Shown: positions 24,367-32,745, numbered from the stretch's first letter. The stretch is DNA of 32,748 nucleotides from Bacteroidales bacterium (GCA_028277395.1 JANQGJ010000031.1:1-32748), one strand, 5' to 3'. Numbers and translations are program-made. Notes: a model not told the origin generated them from the sequence alone.

Positions 24367-25545
24367 ATGAATAAGAATGAAGTAAAAAATAAGGTCAAAG
24401 AAATTGCAGATCAATTGATCTCCATCAGAAGACATTTGCATTCTCATCCTGAGTTAAGTTTTAAAGAAGAAAAAACTGCTAAATATATCAGTAGTTTGTT
24501 ATCGGGCTGGCAAATACCACATGAAACAGGAGTGGGGGGATATGGAATAGTTGGTTTGATAAAGGGAACAGAACCGGAATCAAGAGTCATAGGTTTACGT
24601 GCTGATATGGACGCTCTACCAATACAAGAACAGAACAACTTAAATTATTGTTCTGTTGTTGACGGAGTTATGCATGCATGTGGCCATGATGTACATATGA
24701 CCTGTTTACTTGGCGTTGTAAAAATTCTATCGGAAATTAAAGATTCTTTTCGTGGTACTGTAAAGTTCATTTTTCAGCCTGCAGAAGAATCTTTGCCGGG
24801 AGGAGCGATTAAAATGATAGAGGATGGTGTACTTAATGATCCCACACCTGAGATAATATTTGCCCAACATGTATTTCCTGAACTGGAAGTAGGTAAAGCC
24901 GGTGTTAAATCAGGGGTTTATATGGCTTCTTCTGATGAAATAAATCTAACCATCACCGGAAGAGGAGGTCATGCTGCTATTCCTTCAAGTTTTGACGATA
25001 CTATCTTATCTGCATCGGATATAATTGTAAATGTTAAAGAAGTAGTTGAGGAAAAATCACCCCCAGGTTATCCAACTGTATTAACGTTTGGGAAAATAAC
25101 AGCAGAAGGAGCACATAATGTGGTGCCGTCAGAAGTTAAAGTAATTGGAACTTTCAGAACTTTTAATGAAGAATGGAGAGAAGAAGTTCATGGATTAATA
25201 TCTTCAATTTCGGAGGATATTGCTATAAAACATAATACTAAATGTGAAGTCTTTATTAACCGTGGTTATCCGGTACTTATAAATAATGATTCAGCAACCC
25301 GAAATTTCATGAATACTGCAAAAGAATTTTTGGGAGATGATAATGTTGTTGATCTTGACATAAGAACAACCGTTGAAGATTTTGCAAGGTTTGCACAGAT
25401 TATACCTGGTTGTTTTTACAGGCTGGGAGTTGCAAATACAGTGAAAGGAATAACCTCTAATCTGCATTCTCCAACCTTTAACGTAGATGAAGATAGTATA
25501 GAAATAGGTACAGGACTGATGTTATGGACTATACTCAACTCATAA
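24367..25545 (+). CDS. M20 family amidohydrolase (N-acyl amino acid/hippurate hydrolase type)
   Basis: A 392-residue cytoplasmic metallopeptidase of subfamily M20D, which cleaves acyl or aminoacyl amide bonds, for example N-acetyl or benzoyl amino acids. The metal site is present: C105 and H107 in HACGHDVHM, the catalytic E140-E141 in FQPAEESLPGG, H168 in AQHVFPEL and a C-terminal histidine in NLHSPTFNVDE. The first lines IRRHLHSHPELSFKEEKTAKYI and GLRADMDALPI are typical of the subfamily. The lid (dimerisation) domain occupies about 185-295. The exact substrate cannot be told from sequence. It lies 24 bases before mtnA. Confidence 0.92.
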   Translation: MNKNEVKNKVKEIADQLISIRRHLHSHPELSFKEEKTAKYISSLLSGWQIPHETGVGGYGIVGLIKGTEPESRVIGLRADMDALPIQEQNNLNYCSVVDGVMHACGHDVHMTCLLGVVKILSEIKDSFRGTVKFIFQPAEESLPGGAIKMIEDGVLNDPTPEIIFAQHVFPELEVGKAGVKSGVYMASSDEINLTITGRGGHAAIPSSFDDTILSASDIIVNVKEVVEEKSPPGYPTVLTFGKITAEGAHNVVPSEVKVIGTFRTFNEEWREEVHGLISSISEDIAIKHNTKCEVFINRGYPVLINNDSATRNFMNTAKEFLGDDNVVDLDIRTTVEDFARFAQIIPGCFYRLGVANTVKGITSNLHSPTFNVDEDSIEIGTGLMLWTILNS

Positions 25546-25569
25546 TTAGTAACTATAATCTCTTTCACG

Positions 25570-26619
25570 ATGCTCGTAAACGATAAAATATATCAAACTG
25601 TATGGATTGAAGGGTCAACAGTATATATGATACAGCAGAATCTGTTACCCTTTAAATTTGAGATTCATGAATGCAAAACATACTGGGACACGTGTATGGC
25701 AATTACAGACATGACAATCAGGGGAGCCGGAGCAATAGGAGCAGCAGCAGGTTATGCAATGGCCCAGGCTTTTTTGCAATTCAGAGATTCTGAAAAAGCA
25801 ATAAGTATCCGCGAAGCAAGGCAGGACATTGAAAACACCAGGCCAACAGCAAGAAACCTGTTTTACGCAGTTGACAGAGTTTATAAAGCGGGATTGATTT
25901 CACCTGAAAGCGCTATGGTTGAAGCTCAAAAAGTTGCACAGAAAGATGCTTCTGATTCTAAAACCATAGGTGAGTATGGATGCGAACTATTTAAAAGAAA
26001 AACAAACGTGTTAACTCACTGTAATGCAGGGTGGCTGGCATTTGTTGACTATGGAACAGCACTTGCACCAATTTATCTTGCCGCAAAACAGGGGAAAGAA
26101 GTATTTGTATATGTTGATGAAACCCGGCCACGAAACCAGGGGGCAAAGTTAACAGCTTGGGAATTATATAATAATGATATTCCACATATAATTATTCCCG
26201 ATAATGCTGCAGCTTCATTAATGGCTCAAGGTAAAATTGATATAATTATTGTTGGTGCCGATCGTATAGCCGCCAATGGAGATGCTGCAAACAAGATTGG
26301 TACCCTTGGGAGAGCAATACTTGCAAAAGAGTTTAATATACCGTTCTATGTCGCAGCGCCTACATCAACGATTGATATTAATTGTGCTACAGGTAAAGAG
26401 ATACCAATTGAAGAAAGAAATCAGGAAGAAGTACTGTTCCAGTCAGGAATAGATGCAAATAATAATCCAGTACAAATTCTTGTTTGTTCTCCGGGGTCAA
26501 AAGCATTAAATCCTGCATTTGATGTAACTCCGTCAAAATATATTACAGGAATAATAACAGAAAAAGGTATAGTAAAAGCCCATCACCAGTCGATTAAAAA
26601 ACTGATGGAAGAAGTATAA
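25570..26619 (+). CDS. mtnA: S-methyl-5-thioribose-1-phosphate isomerase
   Basis: MtnA converts methylthioribose-1-phosphate to methylthioribulose-1-phosphate in methionine salvage. The protein has 349 residues. The family marks are TIRGAGAIGAAAGYAM (about 49-64), the catalytic C151 in THCNAGWLA and D231 in VGADRIAANGDAANKIGT; both are shifted by nine from B. subtilis C160 and D240, so spacing is exact. These residues separate MtnA from the related eIF2B alpha-type and ribose-1,5-bisphosphate isomerases, though the latter cannot be fully excluded. No other salvage gene is in the window. The NUDIX gene begins 10 bases after its stop, so the two are translated from one message. Confidence 0.93.
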   Translation: MLVNDKIYQTVWIEGSTVYMIQQNLLPFKFEIHECKTYWDTCMAITDMTIRGAGAIGAAAGYAMAQAFLQFRDSEKAISIREARQDIENTRPTARNLFYAVDRVYKAGLISPESAMVEAQKVAQKDASDSKTIGEYGCELFKRKTNVLTHCNAGWLAFVDYGTALAPIYLAAKQGKEVFVYVDETRPRNQGAKLTAWELYNNDIPHIIIPDNAAASLMAQGKIDIIIVGADRIAANGDAANKIGTLGRAILAKEFNIPFYVAAPTSTIDINCATGKEIPIEERNQEEVLFQSGIDANNNPVQILVCSPGSKALNPAFDVTPSKYITGIITEKGIVKAHHQSIKKLMEEV

Positions 26620-26629
26620 CGAAAGATCT

Positions 26630-27073
26630 ATGAATGAGTATTGTTACAAGTACCCCAGACCAGCCGTTACAGTTGATATAATTGTATTGAGAAATGTATG
26701 TTCTGATCCTGAGCTATTACTTATTAAAAGGTTAAACCCACCATTTAAAGATGCCTGGGCTTTCCCGGGAGGATTTGTCGACATTGATGAAACTCTTGAA
26801 CAGGCAGCCATACGTGAGTTAAAAGAGGAAACAGGGATTGAAGATATTATCCTTGATCAATTCAAAGCTTATAGTGAAATTGACCGTGATCCAAGAGGCA
26901 GGACTATATCTGTTGTATTTACAGGTATTGCAAAATATAACACTCATATAGTTGCAGGTGATGATGCAAAAGAAGCTGACTGGTTTAGTATTAATGCACT
27001 TCCCGAACTGGCATTCGACCATTCCTTTATATTATCAGATGCAATTAGTATAATTGAATCCGGAAATAGCTGA
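26630..27073 (+). CDS. NUDIX hydrolase
   Basis: The 147-residue protein hydrolyses a nucleoside diphosphate linked to another group, substrate unknown. The NUDIX box GX5EX7REUXEEXGU is complete at 48-70 (G48, E54, R62-E63, E66-E67, G69). The segment PAVTVDIIVLRN before the box and FPGGFVD lead into it, as in the ADP-ribose pyrophosphatase and NrtR-like group, but there is no C-terminal winged helix, so it is an enzyme rather than a regulator. Its tight linkage to mtnA suggests a housecleaning or sugar-nucleotide role, which is inference. Confidence 0.93.
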   Translation: MNEYCYKYPRPAVTVDIIVLRNVCSDPELLLIKRLNPPFKDAWAFPGGFVDIDETLEQAAIRELKEETGIEDIILDQFKAYSEIDRDPRGRTISVVFTGIAKYNTHIVAGDDAKEADWFSINALPELAFDHSFILSDAISIIESGNS

Positions 27074-27135
27074 TCGCAGTCCATAATTATTTGATCTGCA
27101 TTTTTATTATTTTTATGATCTCTTAACCTTACATA

Positions 27136-28062
27136 ATGGAATATAAGGATTATTACAGTATTCTTGGGGTTAACAAAACAGCAACATCCGACGATATTAA
27201 AAAGGCATATCGTAATCTTGCAAAAAAGTATCACCCCGACAAAACAAAAGGCGATAAAAACCTTGAAGAAAAATTCAAGGAAGTATCTGAAGCATATGAA
27301 GTTTTGGGAAACGAAGAAAATCGTAAAAAATACGATGAACTTGGCTCAAACTGGAAAAATCCAAATGAACAGGGTGGTACCGGAGGTTTTGACTATTCTA
27401 AATATTATTCATCTACTGGTGGTCGTGGTCAGCATCAGACTTTTGAAGGTGACCCGGAAATGTTTTCTGATTTTTTTAACAATATCTTTGGCGGTGGATT
27501 TACATCATCTTCAGGCAGGGGAAGTATTAAACATAAAGGACAAGACTTTCATGCAGATATAGAAATATCATTAAGTGAAGCATACCATGGCTGTGTTAGA
27601 ATACTAAACCTTGAAAACCAAAAACTAAGAATTAGAACAAAGCCTGGAACAAGAGACAAACAAAAGATAAAACTGACTGGCAAAGGAGGTAAAGGTCCGG
27701 GGGGAGGAAAAAACGGAGACTTGTTTATTAGCATTCATGTACTTAAAAACCCTGACTTTGAAAGGAAAGGTAACAATCTTATTACCGAGCATCATATTGA
27801 CATTTATACTGCTATACTTGGAGGGAAGGTAAAGATTCCAACCATGAACGGTGTTGTTAGTATGAATATACCAAAAGGAATGCAGGGAGGTACTAAATTA
27901 CGCCTGAAAGGAAAGGGTATGCCTGTATATGGAAAAACTGATGAATTTGGTGATTTATATGTAAAAATGAATATTACTATCCCGAAAAATCTAACGGAAA
28001 AGGAAATATCATTATTTACTGAACTTAAAAAATTGAGTCATGAGCACACTGGTAAAAATTGA
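27136..28062 (+). CDS. Class B J-domain co-chaperone (CbpA-like)
   Basis: The protein stimulates DnaK ATPase and delivers substrates. It has 308 residues: a J-domain (about 4-70) with the HPD triad at 33-35 ([11 protein letters not shown]), a glycine/phenylalanine-rich linker (about 75-140, [17 protein letters not shown] and [10 protein letters not shown]), and the two-part DnaJ C-terminal substrate-binding domain (about 140-300, [16 protein letters not shown] and [18 protein letters not shown]). There is no cysteine-rich zinc-finger repeat, so it is not class A DnaJ. It is 62 bases downstream of the NUDIX gene and its last 23 bases overlap the next gene in another frame, which suggests translational coupling. 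Confidence 0.93.
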   Translation: MEYKDYYSILGVNKTATSDDIKKAYRNLAKKYHPDKTKGDKNLEEKFKEVSEAYEVLGNEENRKKYDELGSNWKNPNEQGGTGGFDYSKYYSSTGGRGQHQTFEGDPEMFSDFFNNIFGGGFTSSSGRGSIKHKGQDFHADIEISLSEAYHGCVRILNLENQKLRIRTKPGTRDKQKIKLTGKGGKGPGGGKNGDLFISIHVLKNPDFERKGNNLITEHHIDIYTAILGGKVKIPTMNGVVSMNIPKGMQGGTKLRLKGKGMPVYGKTDEFGDLYVKMNITIPKNLTEKEISLFTELKKLSHEHTGKN

Positions 28063-28396
28063 ACATAGTCAGAATTGGCATGCAATCAGGAATTTTATAG
28101 TTGCCGTTGCCGATTCACAATTAAAGCACTACGCTTCCGATTTATTTCCTGAGCTTGAAATGATTGGAGAAGAGATGTTAAATTCATCAATAAAAAGGGC
28201 AAAACAGGTTTGCTATACATTAAACTTGCCGGTTCAGGATCATTTCAGGAAAGTTTACCGAACTGCTGGTAATAATATTTATTGTGATTACAGGCTGTCT
28301 CATACTGCTTATTTGCTTGTCAGTATTAATGGCGATGTTTCCAGCAGGAAAGTGGCCCAGATTCAAATGGAGCTTGTAAAATCATTAATTGAGTAA
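28040..28396 (+). CDS. DinD-like small protein overlapping the J-protein gene
   Basis: The 118-residue protein starts inside the J-protein gene (23-base overlap). I do not know a named function. Its second half (about 48-118) matches my memory of the N-terminal half of E. coli Din[18 protein letters not shown] against RAKEACENSGHTIDDHF, then [17 protein letters not shown] against DIVLSRYACYLVVQNGD, with a conserved Q after it. DinD is a LexA-controlled protein reported to act on RecA filaments; the present protein ends where DinD continues. CbpM, the usual small partner of CbpA-type proteins, is a different MerR-like fold and does not fit. It may be a J-protein partner, a DNA repair factor or a phage-derived (Bro/KilA-type) remnant. 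Confidence 0.6.
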   Translation: MSTLVKIEHSQNWHAIRNFIVAVADSQLKHYASDLFPELEMIGEEMLNSSIKRAKQVCYTLNLPVQDHFRKVYRTAGNNIYCDYRLSHTAYLLVSINGDVSSRKVAQIQMELVKSLIE

Positions 28397-28446
28397 TAAT
28401 GTTTACAGTTTTTATTATAATTGCATTTTAACTAAAAACAAAAAAT

Positions 28447-28878
28447 ATGTCAACTACAGTAAATCCGTATCTAACTTTTAATGGAAATTGTGAAGAAGCA
28501 TTTAATTATTACAAATCCGTATTTGGTGGTGAATTTGATCATGTTAGTAGATTTGGTGAAATGCCTTCTGAGAATCCGATGCCTAAATCTGAAAAGGAAA
28601 AAATAATGCATATTTCATTACCATTAAGCAGTGAAACAACTATAATGGGAAGCGATGCTTCAGAGACTTTTGGCCAGGTTTTCAACCCGGGAGATAATAT
28701 ATCTTTGTCAATAAATGCTTCTACAGAAGATGAGGCAAAACGTATTTTCGGTGCACTTTCTGAAGATGGTACCATTACTATGCCACTTGACAAGACCTTT
28801 TGGGGAGCGTTATTTGGTATGTGTATTGATAAATTCGGTATAAACTGGATGGTAAACTATTCTTACGAACAGAAATAA
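28447..28878 (+). CDS. VOC superfamily protein, PhnB/glyoxalase-like
   Basis: The 143-residue protein is a vicinal-oxygen-chelate fold protein of the PhnB/YjdN type. It shows the PYLTFNGNCEEAFNYYKSVFGGEF opening (about 7-30), a central strand MHISLPLSSETTIMGSDA, and the end DKTFWGALFGMCIDKFGINWMVNY, all characteristic of the family. Reaction unknown; these proteins are often wrongly called 3-demethylubiquinone methyltransferases. A short hairpin (28921-28944) and the larger one at 28957-28999 follow it. Confidence 0.88.
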   Translation: MSTTVNPYLTFNGNCEEAFNYYKSVFGGEFDHVSRFGEMPSENPMPKSEKEKIMHISLPLSSETTIMGSDASETFGQVFNPGDNISLSINASTEDEAKRIFGALSEDGTITMPLDKTFWGALFGMCIDKFGINWMVNYSYEQK

Positions 28879-28920
28879 GTTTTAAATAACTTTCCGAATG
28901 AACCGGATATGAGTAAGTAT

Positions 28921-28944
28921 TCAGTAATATTAAGTTGTTACTGA
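28921..28944 (+). terminator. Short hairpin downstream of the VOC gene
   Basis: TCAGTAA at 28921-28927 and TTACTGA at 28938-28944 form a perfect 7-bp stem with a 10-base loop, followed by the T-rich TTAAGTTTAT. It is a weak candidate for a plus-strand terminator, upstream of the stronger shared hairpin. Confidence 0.35.
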
Positions 28945-28956
28945 TTAAGTTTATGT

Positions 28957-28999
28957 AAAGAAGATATTGGGGAAATATTAACCTTTCAGTATCTTCTTT
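28957..28999. terminator. Bidirectional terminator overlapping the rfaE2 stop codon
   Basis: AAAGAAGATATTG at 28957-28969 pairs with CAGTATCTTCTTT at 28987-28999 (13 bp, one G-U wobble) around a 17-base loop. The rfaE2 stop (28978-28980, minus strand) lies in the loop and the right arm encodes the last residues of RfaE2. The stem core AAGAAGAT is the same as in the nhaA/deiminase terminator at 11569-11626. Confidence 0.65.
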
Positions 29000-29472
29000 T
29001 CAATTAATGAAGTGGAATATCCGGGCAGAAATTCAATGGTTTTTATTATTCCTCCTTTTGCGGTAACAATATCATACCCTACAATATCCTGTGGCTTGTA
29101 ATCACTCCCTTTTACCAGGATATCCGGTTGTATTAGCTTGATCAATTCGTAAGGTGTATCCTGATCAAACAGTACTACAGCATCAACAAACTCCAACGAT
29201 GCTATTATTGTTGACCGGGATTCTTCATTTGTTATTGGTCTTGAACTGCCTTTTCCCAATCTACGGGCTGAAAAATCAGAGTTTACACCAACTATCAGTA
29301 TATCTCCTTCATCTTTAGCTTTACTTAAATAGTCAATATGACCCAGGTGCAATAAGTCAAAAACCCCGTTTGTAAAAACAATTTTTTTGTTTGATGCAGA
29401 CCATAACCCCGCTTTTTCAGCAACCGACTCAAAGTCTGTAATTTTATTTCTTATTACCTCTAAGCTAATCAT
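28978..29472 (-). CDS. rfaE2: D-glycero-beta-D-manno-heptose 1-phosphate adenylyltransferase
   Basis: RfaE2 (HldC) transfers AMP from ATP to heptose-1-phosphate, giving ADP-heptose for LPS core. The protein has 164 residues and is the nucleotidyltransferase half alone, without the kinase domain found in the HldE fusion. The fold shows the VFTNGVFDLLHLGHIDYL motif with HxGH, then LIVGVNSDFSARRLGKG, DTPYELIKLIQPDILVKGSDY and VGYDIV. It is the last gene of the operon and overlaps the flippase-like gene by eight bases. Confidence 0.94.
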   Translation of the reverse strand: MISLEVIRNKITDFESVAEKAGLWSASNKKIVFTNGVFDLLHLGHIDYLSKAKDEGDILIVGVNSDFSARRLGKGSSRPITNEESRSTIIASLEFVDAVVLFDQDTPYELIKLIQPDILVKGSDYKPQDIVGYDIVTAKGGIIKTIEFLPGYSTSLIEKKILKG

Positions 29473-30490
29473 TTAAGGGATTTTCACGTTTCGATAACAA
29501 TCCAATGTAAAAATAAGATAAAGTTCCTACAGCTACGTTAAGTATTGTTTGTCCTGCATGTGTAATTGCAGCAAATGATCCGGCAGCAATCCCTCCTATT
29601 CCAAATATTTCTACCAGTACCGCTTTTACAATGAAATGATATGCACCAATACCTCCGGGAACTGGTGCCACAACCCCCAGACTACCAATTGCCAGAATAG
29701 TTAATGCATCAACAAAATCCAGTTTACTGGTTTCAGGTAACATGAATAAAGGGAAGTAAACCATTAAAGCATAGAAAATCCATATAATAATTGTGTGAAA
29801 CAAAAACAGCCATTTTTCACGCAACTTCATTATGGTTTTAATTCCCGCAAACAAACCATCTAAAAATCCATGAATTTTCTGATAGAACGGTATTTTTTTG
29901 ATTTTTTCTTTAAGTTTAATAATAACTAATATCAAAACTGCAAATAAAAGTACGCTTATGCCGACAAATAATAACAGGTAATTGATATTTGAAAACACAT
30001 TTTGAAAGAAAGGTCCAAATGTCTGGTCCAGAAAACCACCTAGTTTTTTAAGCTGGAATACCAATACAAAAACTATGATCACGATCAGTACAACCAAATC
30101 AAAAATACGCTCGGAGATAACTGTGCCAAAAAGAGCATTGAAAGGAATACGTTCCTTTTTTGATAATACGCCACATCTCATAAATTCACCCATACGTGGA
30201 ACAGCTGTATTAGCCATATATCCAACCATAAGTGCGTAAAATGTTGTGGAGAGTTTTGTTTTATAATTAAGAGAATTTATAAGCAAATTCCATCTTAAAG
30301 ATCTGAATATATGTGAAGCAATGGCAGAAACCAGCGCAGCGATCATCCAAAAATAATTCGCTCCCTGGATATCATTCCATACTTCCAACATGTCGAGTTT
30401 CCTAAAACTCAACCATAACAACAATATTCCAATACCCAGAAAGAAAATATACTGAAGTATGGTAAAAATTTTTCTTTTCTTTAGAGCCAC
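29465..30490 (-). CDS. Lysylphosphatidylglycerol synthase TM-domain (UPF0104/YbhN-type) membrane protein
   Basis: The 341-residue protein has about eight membrane helices and belongs to the MprF flippase-domain-like family (LPG_synthase_TM). Marks are FFLGIGILLLWLSFRKLD at the start, LRWNLLINSLNYKTKLSTTFYALMVGYMANTAVPRMGEFMR (about 65-105, given by its ends), and GSLGVVAPVPGGIGAYHFIVKAVL near 270. It lacks the synthase domain of MprF, so a lipid- or glycolipid-translocating role is inferred, not shown. The gene lies seven bases after panD and overlaps rfaE2, pointing to envelope lipid assembly. Confidence 0.88.
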   Translation of the reverse strand: MALKKRKIFTILQYIFFLGIGILLLWLSFRKLDMLEVWNDIQGANYFWMIAALVSAIASHIFRSLRWNLLINSLNYKTKLSTTFYALMVGYMANTAVPRMGEFMRCGVLSKKERIPFNALFGTVISERIFDLVVLIVIIVFVLVFQLKKLGGFLDQTFGPFFQNVFSNINYLLLFVGISVLLFAVLILVIIKLKEKIKKIPFYQKIHGFLDGLFAGIKTIMKLREKWLFLFHTIIIWIFYALMVYFPLFMLPETSKLDFVDALTILAIGSLGVVAPVPGGIGAYHFIVKAVLVEIFGIGGIAAGSFAAITHAGQTILNVAVGTLSYFYIGLLSKRENPLND

Positions 30491-30497
30491 CAGGATG

Positions 30498-30845
30498 TTA
30501 TTTTATCTTATTATTATCATCAGGAAATAAGATTACAGGCTTAAACTCCTTAGCCTCCTCAAAATCCATACTGGCATAGGAAACAATAATAACCTTATCA
30601 TTAATTGCTACCTTTCTGGCTGCAGCGCCATTTAACGAAACAATACCTGATCCACGTTCTCCTTTTATTACATATGTAGATAGTCGTTCACCATTGGTAA
30701 TGTTATATATGCTGACTTTTTCATTCTCAATTAAATTAGCAGCTTCCATTAAATCTTCATCTATGGCAATGCTACCAATATAATTGAGGTCAGCCATCGT
30801 TACTGTTGCCCTGTGTATCTTAGATTTTAGTACCTCTATATTCAT
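30498..30845 (-). CDS. panD: Aspartate 1-decarboxylase
   Basis: PanD makes beta-alanine from aspartate for pantothenate and coenzyme A. It is a pyruvoyl enzyme made as a proenzyme: the cleavage site Gly24-Ser25 is visible in [10 protein letters not shown], with Ser25 becoming the pyruvoyl group. From the ATG at 30845 the protein has 115 residues ([22 protein letters not shown]). A longer frame starting at 30881 adds 12 residues that do not belong to the family and reaches almost to the panC stop, so the shorter start is used. Further motifs are [15 protein letters not shown] and [19 protein letters not shown]. It is 41 bases downstream of panC. Confidence 0.95.
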   Translation of the reverse strand: MNIEVLKSKIHRATVTMADLNYIGSIAIDEDLMEAANLIENEKVSIYNITNGERLSTYVIKGERGSGIVSLNGAAARKVAINDKVIIVSYASMDFEEAKEFKPVILFPDDNNKIK

Positions 30846-30886
30846 GGTTAAAGTAAAAGTTGCTGGTAAATGCAGCTGCAAAATTA

Positions 30887-31729
30887 TTAAATAATTCGAA
30901 TATTATCGATTAATCTTACTTTTCCAAGATTTACAGCAATAAATCCAATTGTTCCAATGGATTCGTTCCAGGCAGTAACAGGCTGAAGATTAACATCATC
31001 GGCTAACTCAAAATATTCCACATTAAATTCCGGTCGGTCGCTAAACTGGTTTAGTACATATTGTCGTAGTATATTCGGACAAAGTAACTCCCTGTTGTCC
31101 AAAGCCATATTAAGTACCTCATAAATGAATGGAGCAGATGCTCTTTCGGTTTTTGTCAACCTTTCATTTCTTGAACTCATTGCTAAACCATCATCTTCCC
31201 TTACTGTAGGACAGGCAATAATTTCAATGGGGAATGATTCCATTTCAACGAGTTTTTTAATAATTGCAAGTTGTTGGAAATCCTTTTCTCCGAAATAAGC
31301 TTTATGTGGGATACAAATATTGAACAATTTGCTTACTACAACCCCAACACCATTGAAATGGCCAGGTCGGGATGCCCCTTCCATCGCAGTTTCAAGTGAT
31401 CCAAAGTCATACTTTTTAATAACTTCATCAGGGTACATTTCTTTAACCGAAGGAGCAAACAATACATCGCAATTAATTTCTTCCAACAGCTTCTTATCTT
31501 TTGTCAGATCCCTGGGATATTTTTCAAGGTCTTCAGGATTGTTAAACTGAATAGGGTTAACAAAAATGCTAACAACCAATAAGTCGTTTTCGCTTTTAGC
31601 TTTTTTCATCAATTCAAGATGCCCCTTGTGAAGAGCACCCATAGTAGGAACAAATCCAATAGATTTTCCGTTATCTTTTTGGTTTTGAATAAACTCCGTT
31701 GTTTCAGAAACTTTTGAAAATGTTATCAT
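30887..31729 (-). CDS. panC: Pantothenate synthetase
   Basis: PanC joins pantoate and beta-alanine with ATP to make pantothenate. The protein has 280 residues. The ATP-binding HxGH is H34-KGH37 in [15 protein letters not shown]. Further marks are [51 protein letters not shown] and the KMSKS-like AMSSRN (about 195). PanD, the next gene, supplies its substrate beta-alanine. It is 25 bases downstream of the thioredoxin-like gene, and all five genes from 32264 down to 28978 are probably one transcript. Confidence 0.96.
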   Translation of the reverse strand: MITFSKVSETTEFIQNQKDNGKSIGFVPTMGALHKGHLELMKKAKSENDLLVVSIFVNPIQFNNPEDLEKYPRDLTKDKKLLEEINCDVLFAPSVKEMYPDEVIKKYDFGSLETAMEGASRPGHFNGVGVVVSKLFNICIPHKAYFGEKDFQQLAIIKKLVEMESFPIEIIACPTVREDDGLAMSSRNERLTKTERASAPFIYEVLNMALDNRELLCPNILRQYVLNQFSDRPEFNVEYFELADDVNLQPVTAWNESIGTIGFIAVNLGKVRLIDNIRII

Positions 31730-31754
31730 TTTGAATAATGATTGCTCATGGAAG

Positions 31755-32264
31755 TTATTTAATTATATTCCAGAGATCTCTTTCAAGAGTTTTTTTTGGT
31801 GTTTCGATTATCCTGCCAACTTCGGAATTATCCCTATAAATTATAAATGTTGGTACTTTTTGGATATTCATGTTGCTGATATCAACAACTATTGCCTGTT
31901 TATCTTTATCAACACCAATTACTTTCACCCTTTTAGTATTATATCCTGCCTCATCCAGTATTTTATAAAATCTAGGAACTTCTCTCTGGCTGTCTGTGCA
32001 CCATGTTCCGAGTACAACAGTTATCTCATATTCATCAATTTTATTTTCAAGTTTTGAAATGTACAATTCAGCCGGCTTATAGATATCATACTGACTTCTG
32101 AAATATGCACCATAAACATCTTTGTTTAATCCTTTAAGATCAGCATATCCAATGAGCATTTTGGTTTTGGTTTTAGGGTCAACAACCATGCTGTTCATTT
32201 GTGCGATTGATGTATAACCTGAAAACAGAACAACTAAGAGAATTAATATTTTGATATTCATCAT
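31755..32264 (-). CDS. Exported thioredoxin-fold protein with a CxxS active site
   Basis: The 169-residue protein has a signal peptide (MNIKILILLVVLFSGYTSIAQ) and a thioredoxin-like fold. The active-site motif is W88-C89-T-D-S92 in VVLGTWCTDSQREVP, so the second cysteine is serine, and the cis-proline loop is QKVPTFIIYR. Bacteroidota have a subgroup with 'GxWCxDSQREVPRF'. A single catalytic cysteine suits a binding or isomerase-like role rather than a dithiol oxidoreductase. Start: two ATG codons in a row at 32264 and 32261; either is possible. It is the first gene of the panC-panD-flippase-rfaE2 unit, with a TAATTTTG element at 32280-32287. Confidence 0.85.
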   Translation of the reverse strand: MMNIKILILLVVLFSGYTSIAQMNSMVVDPKTKTKMLIGYADLKGLNKDVYGAYFRSQYDIYKPAELYISKLENKIDEYEITVVLGTWCTDSQREVPRFYKILDEAGYNTKRVKVIGVDKDKQAIVVDISNMNIQKVPTFIIYRDNSEVGRIIETPKKTLERDLWNIIK

Positions 32265-32279
32265 TATAATTTTAGTTTA

Positions 32280-32287
32280 CAAAATTA
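32280..32287 (-). promoter_or_regulatory. Candidate -7 promoter element (TAATTTTG) for the pan operon
   Basis: The minus strand reads TAATTTTG, 15 bases before the start codon at 32264, so the leader would be about 10 bases. No ideal -33 TTG. The rest of the gap 32288-32481 holds two copies of AACTAGT (32389-32395, 32437-32443) and a six-G run at 32448-32453, with no gene. Confidence 0.45.
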
Positions 32288-32481
32288 GGCCAAAAACCAA
32301 TAACGAATATGAAATTACAAATATTATAGTTGTTTTCATGTTTTCTTCCTTAATAATCAAAGGAGGTCCTGTTCCTTTTATTACTTTCAACTAGTCTCAT
32401 CGTATTAATTTTGCTTGTTACTTTTATCTACTACAAACTAGTAATTTGGGGGGACTTTTAAAGTATTCTGGGATGAATAGA

Positions 32482-32745
32482 TCATTTAGTTTTAGTTATT
32501 GCTAATGAATCTCCTTCTTTATAACAGTTATAACCATCGACTAAATGTTGAAATCCAACATATGAACTATTCAAAATATAATGTAGCGAGTCACTTGTAA
32601 ATTTAAATCGTACATCATTATTAACCTGAATTTTCCAAGTGCCAATTAAATTCTCACAATTAAGAGTCTCTTTATCAATTACTGTTGGCTGAAAACTACA
32701 TTGACATAAAATAACAACACAACAACAAGTTAGTAATGTTCTCAT
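32482..32745 (-). CDS. Small lipoprotein, lipocalin-like
   Basis: An 87-residue lipoprotein, complete in the window, with a short hydrophobic signal and lipobox VILCQCS (Cys16). The stretch ENLIGTWKIQVNNDVRFKFTSDSLHYIL and YNCYKEGDSLAITKTK follows the 'LxGTWK ... F ... Y ... YKxxGDxLxITxT' pattern of Bacteroidota lipocalin-like lipoproteins. Those usually run on for 20-40 more residues after the last motif, so the protein may be cut short. A +1 frame after the stop remains open for about 22 codons, so a recent frameshift is possible but not shown. Its start is only three bases from the window end, so upstream context is unseen. Confidence 0.6.
   Translation of the reverse strand: MRTLLTCCCVVILCQCSFQPTVIDKETLNCENLIGTWKIQVNNDVRFKFTSDSLHYILNSSYVGFQHLVDGYNCYKEGDSLAITKTK

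Noticed and set aside
28040..28396. Calling the gene after the J-protein cbpM
   Set aside because: No MerR-like helix-turn-helix pattern is visible; the sequence blocks fit DinD better.
30846..30881. Longer PanD start at 30881
   Set aside because: It adds 12 residues not found in the family and shifts the conserved Gly24-Ser25 cleavage site.
32448..32453. Six-G run as a phase-variation tract
   Set aside because: Six bases is short, and the run lies outside the frame as annotated; there is no repeated invertible or promoter structure around it.
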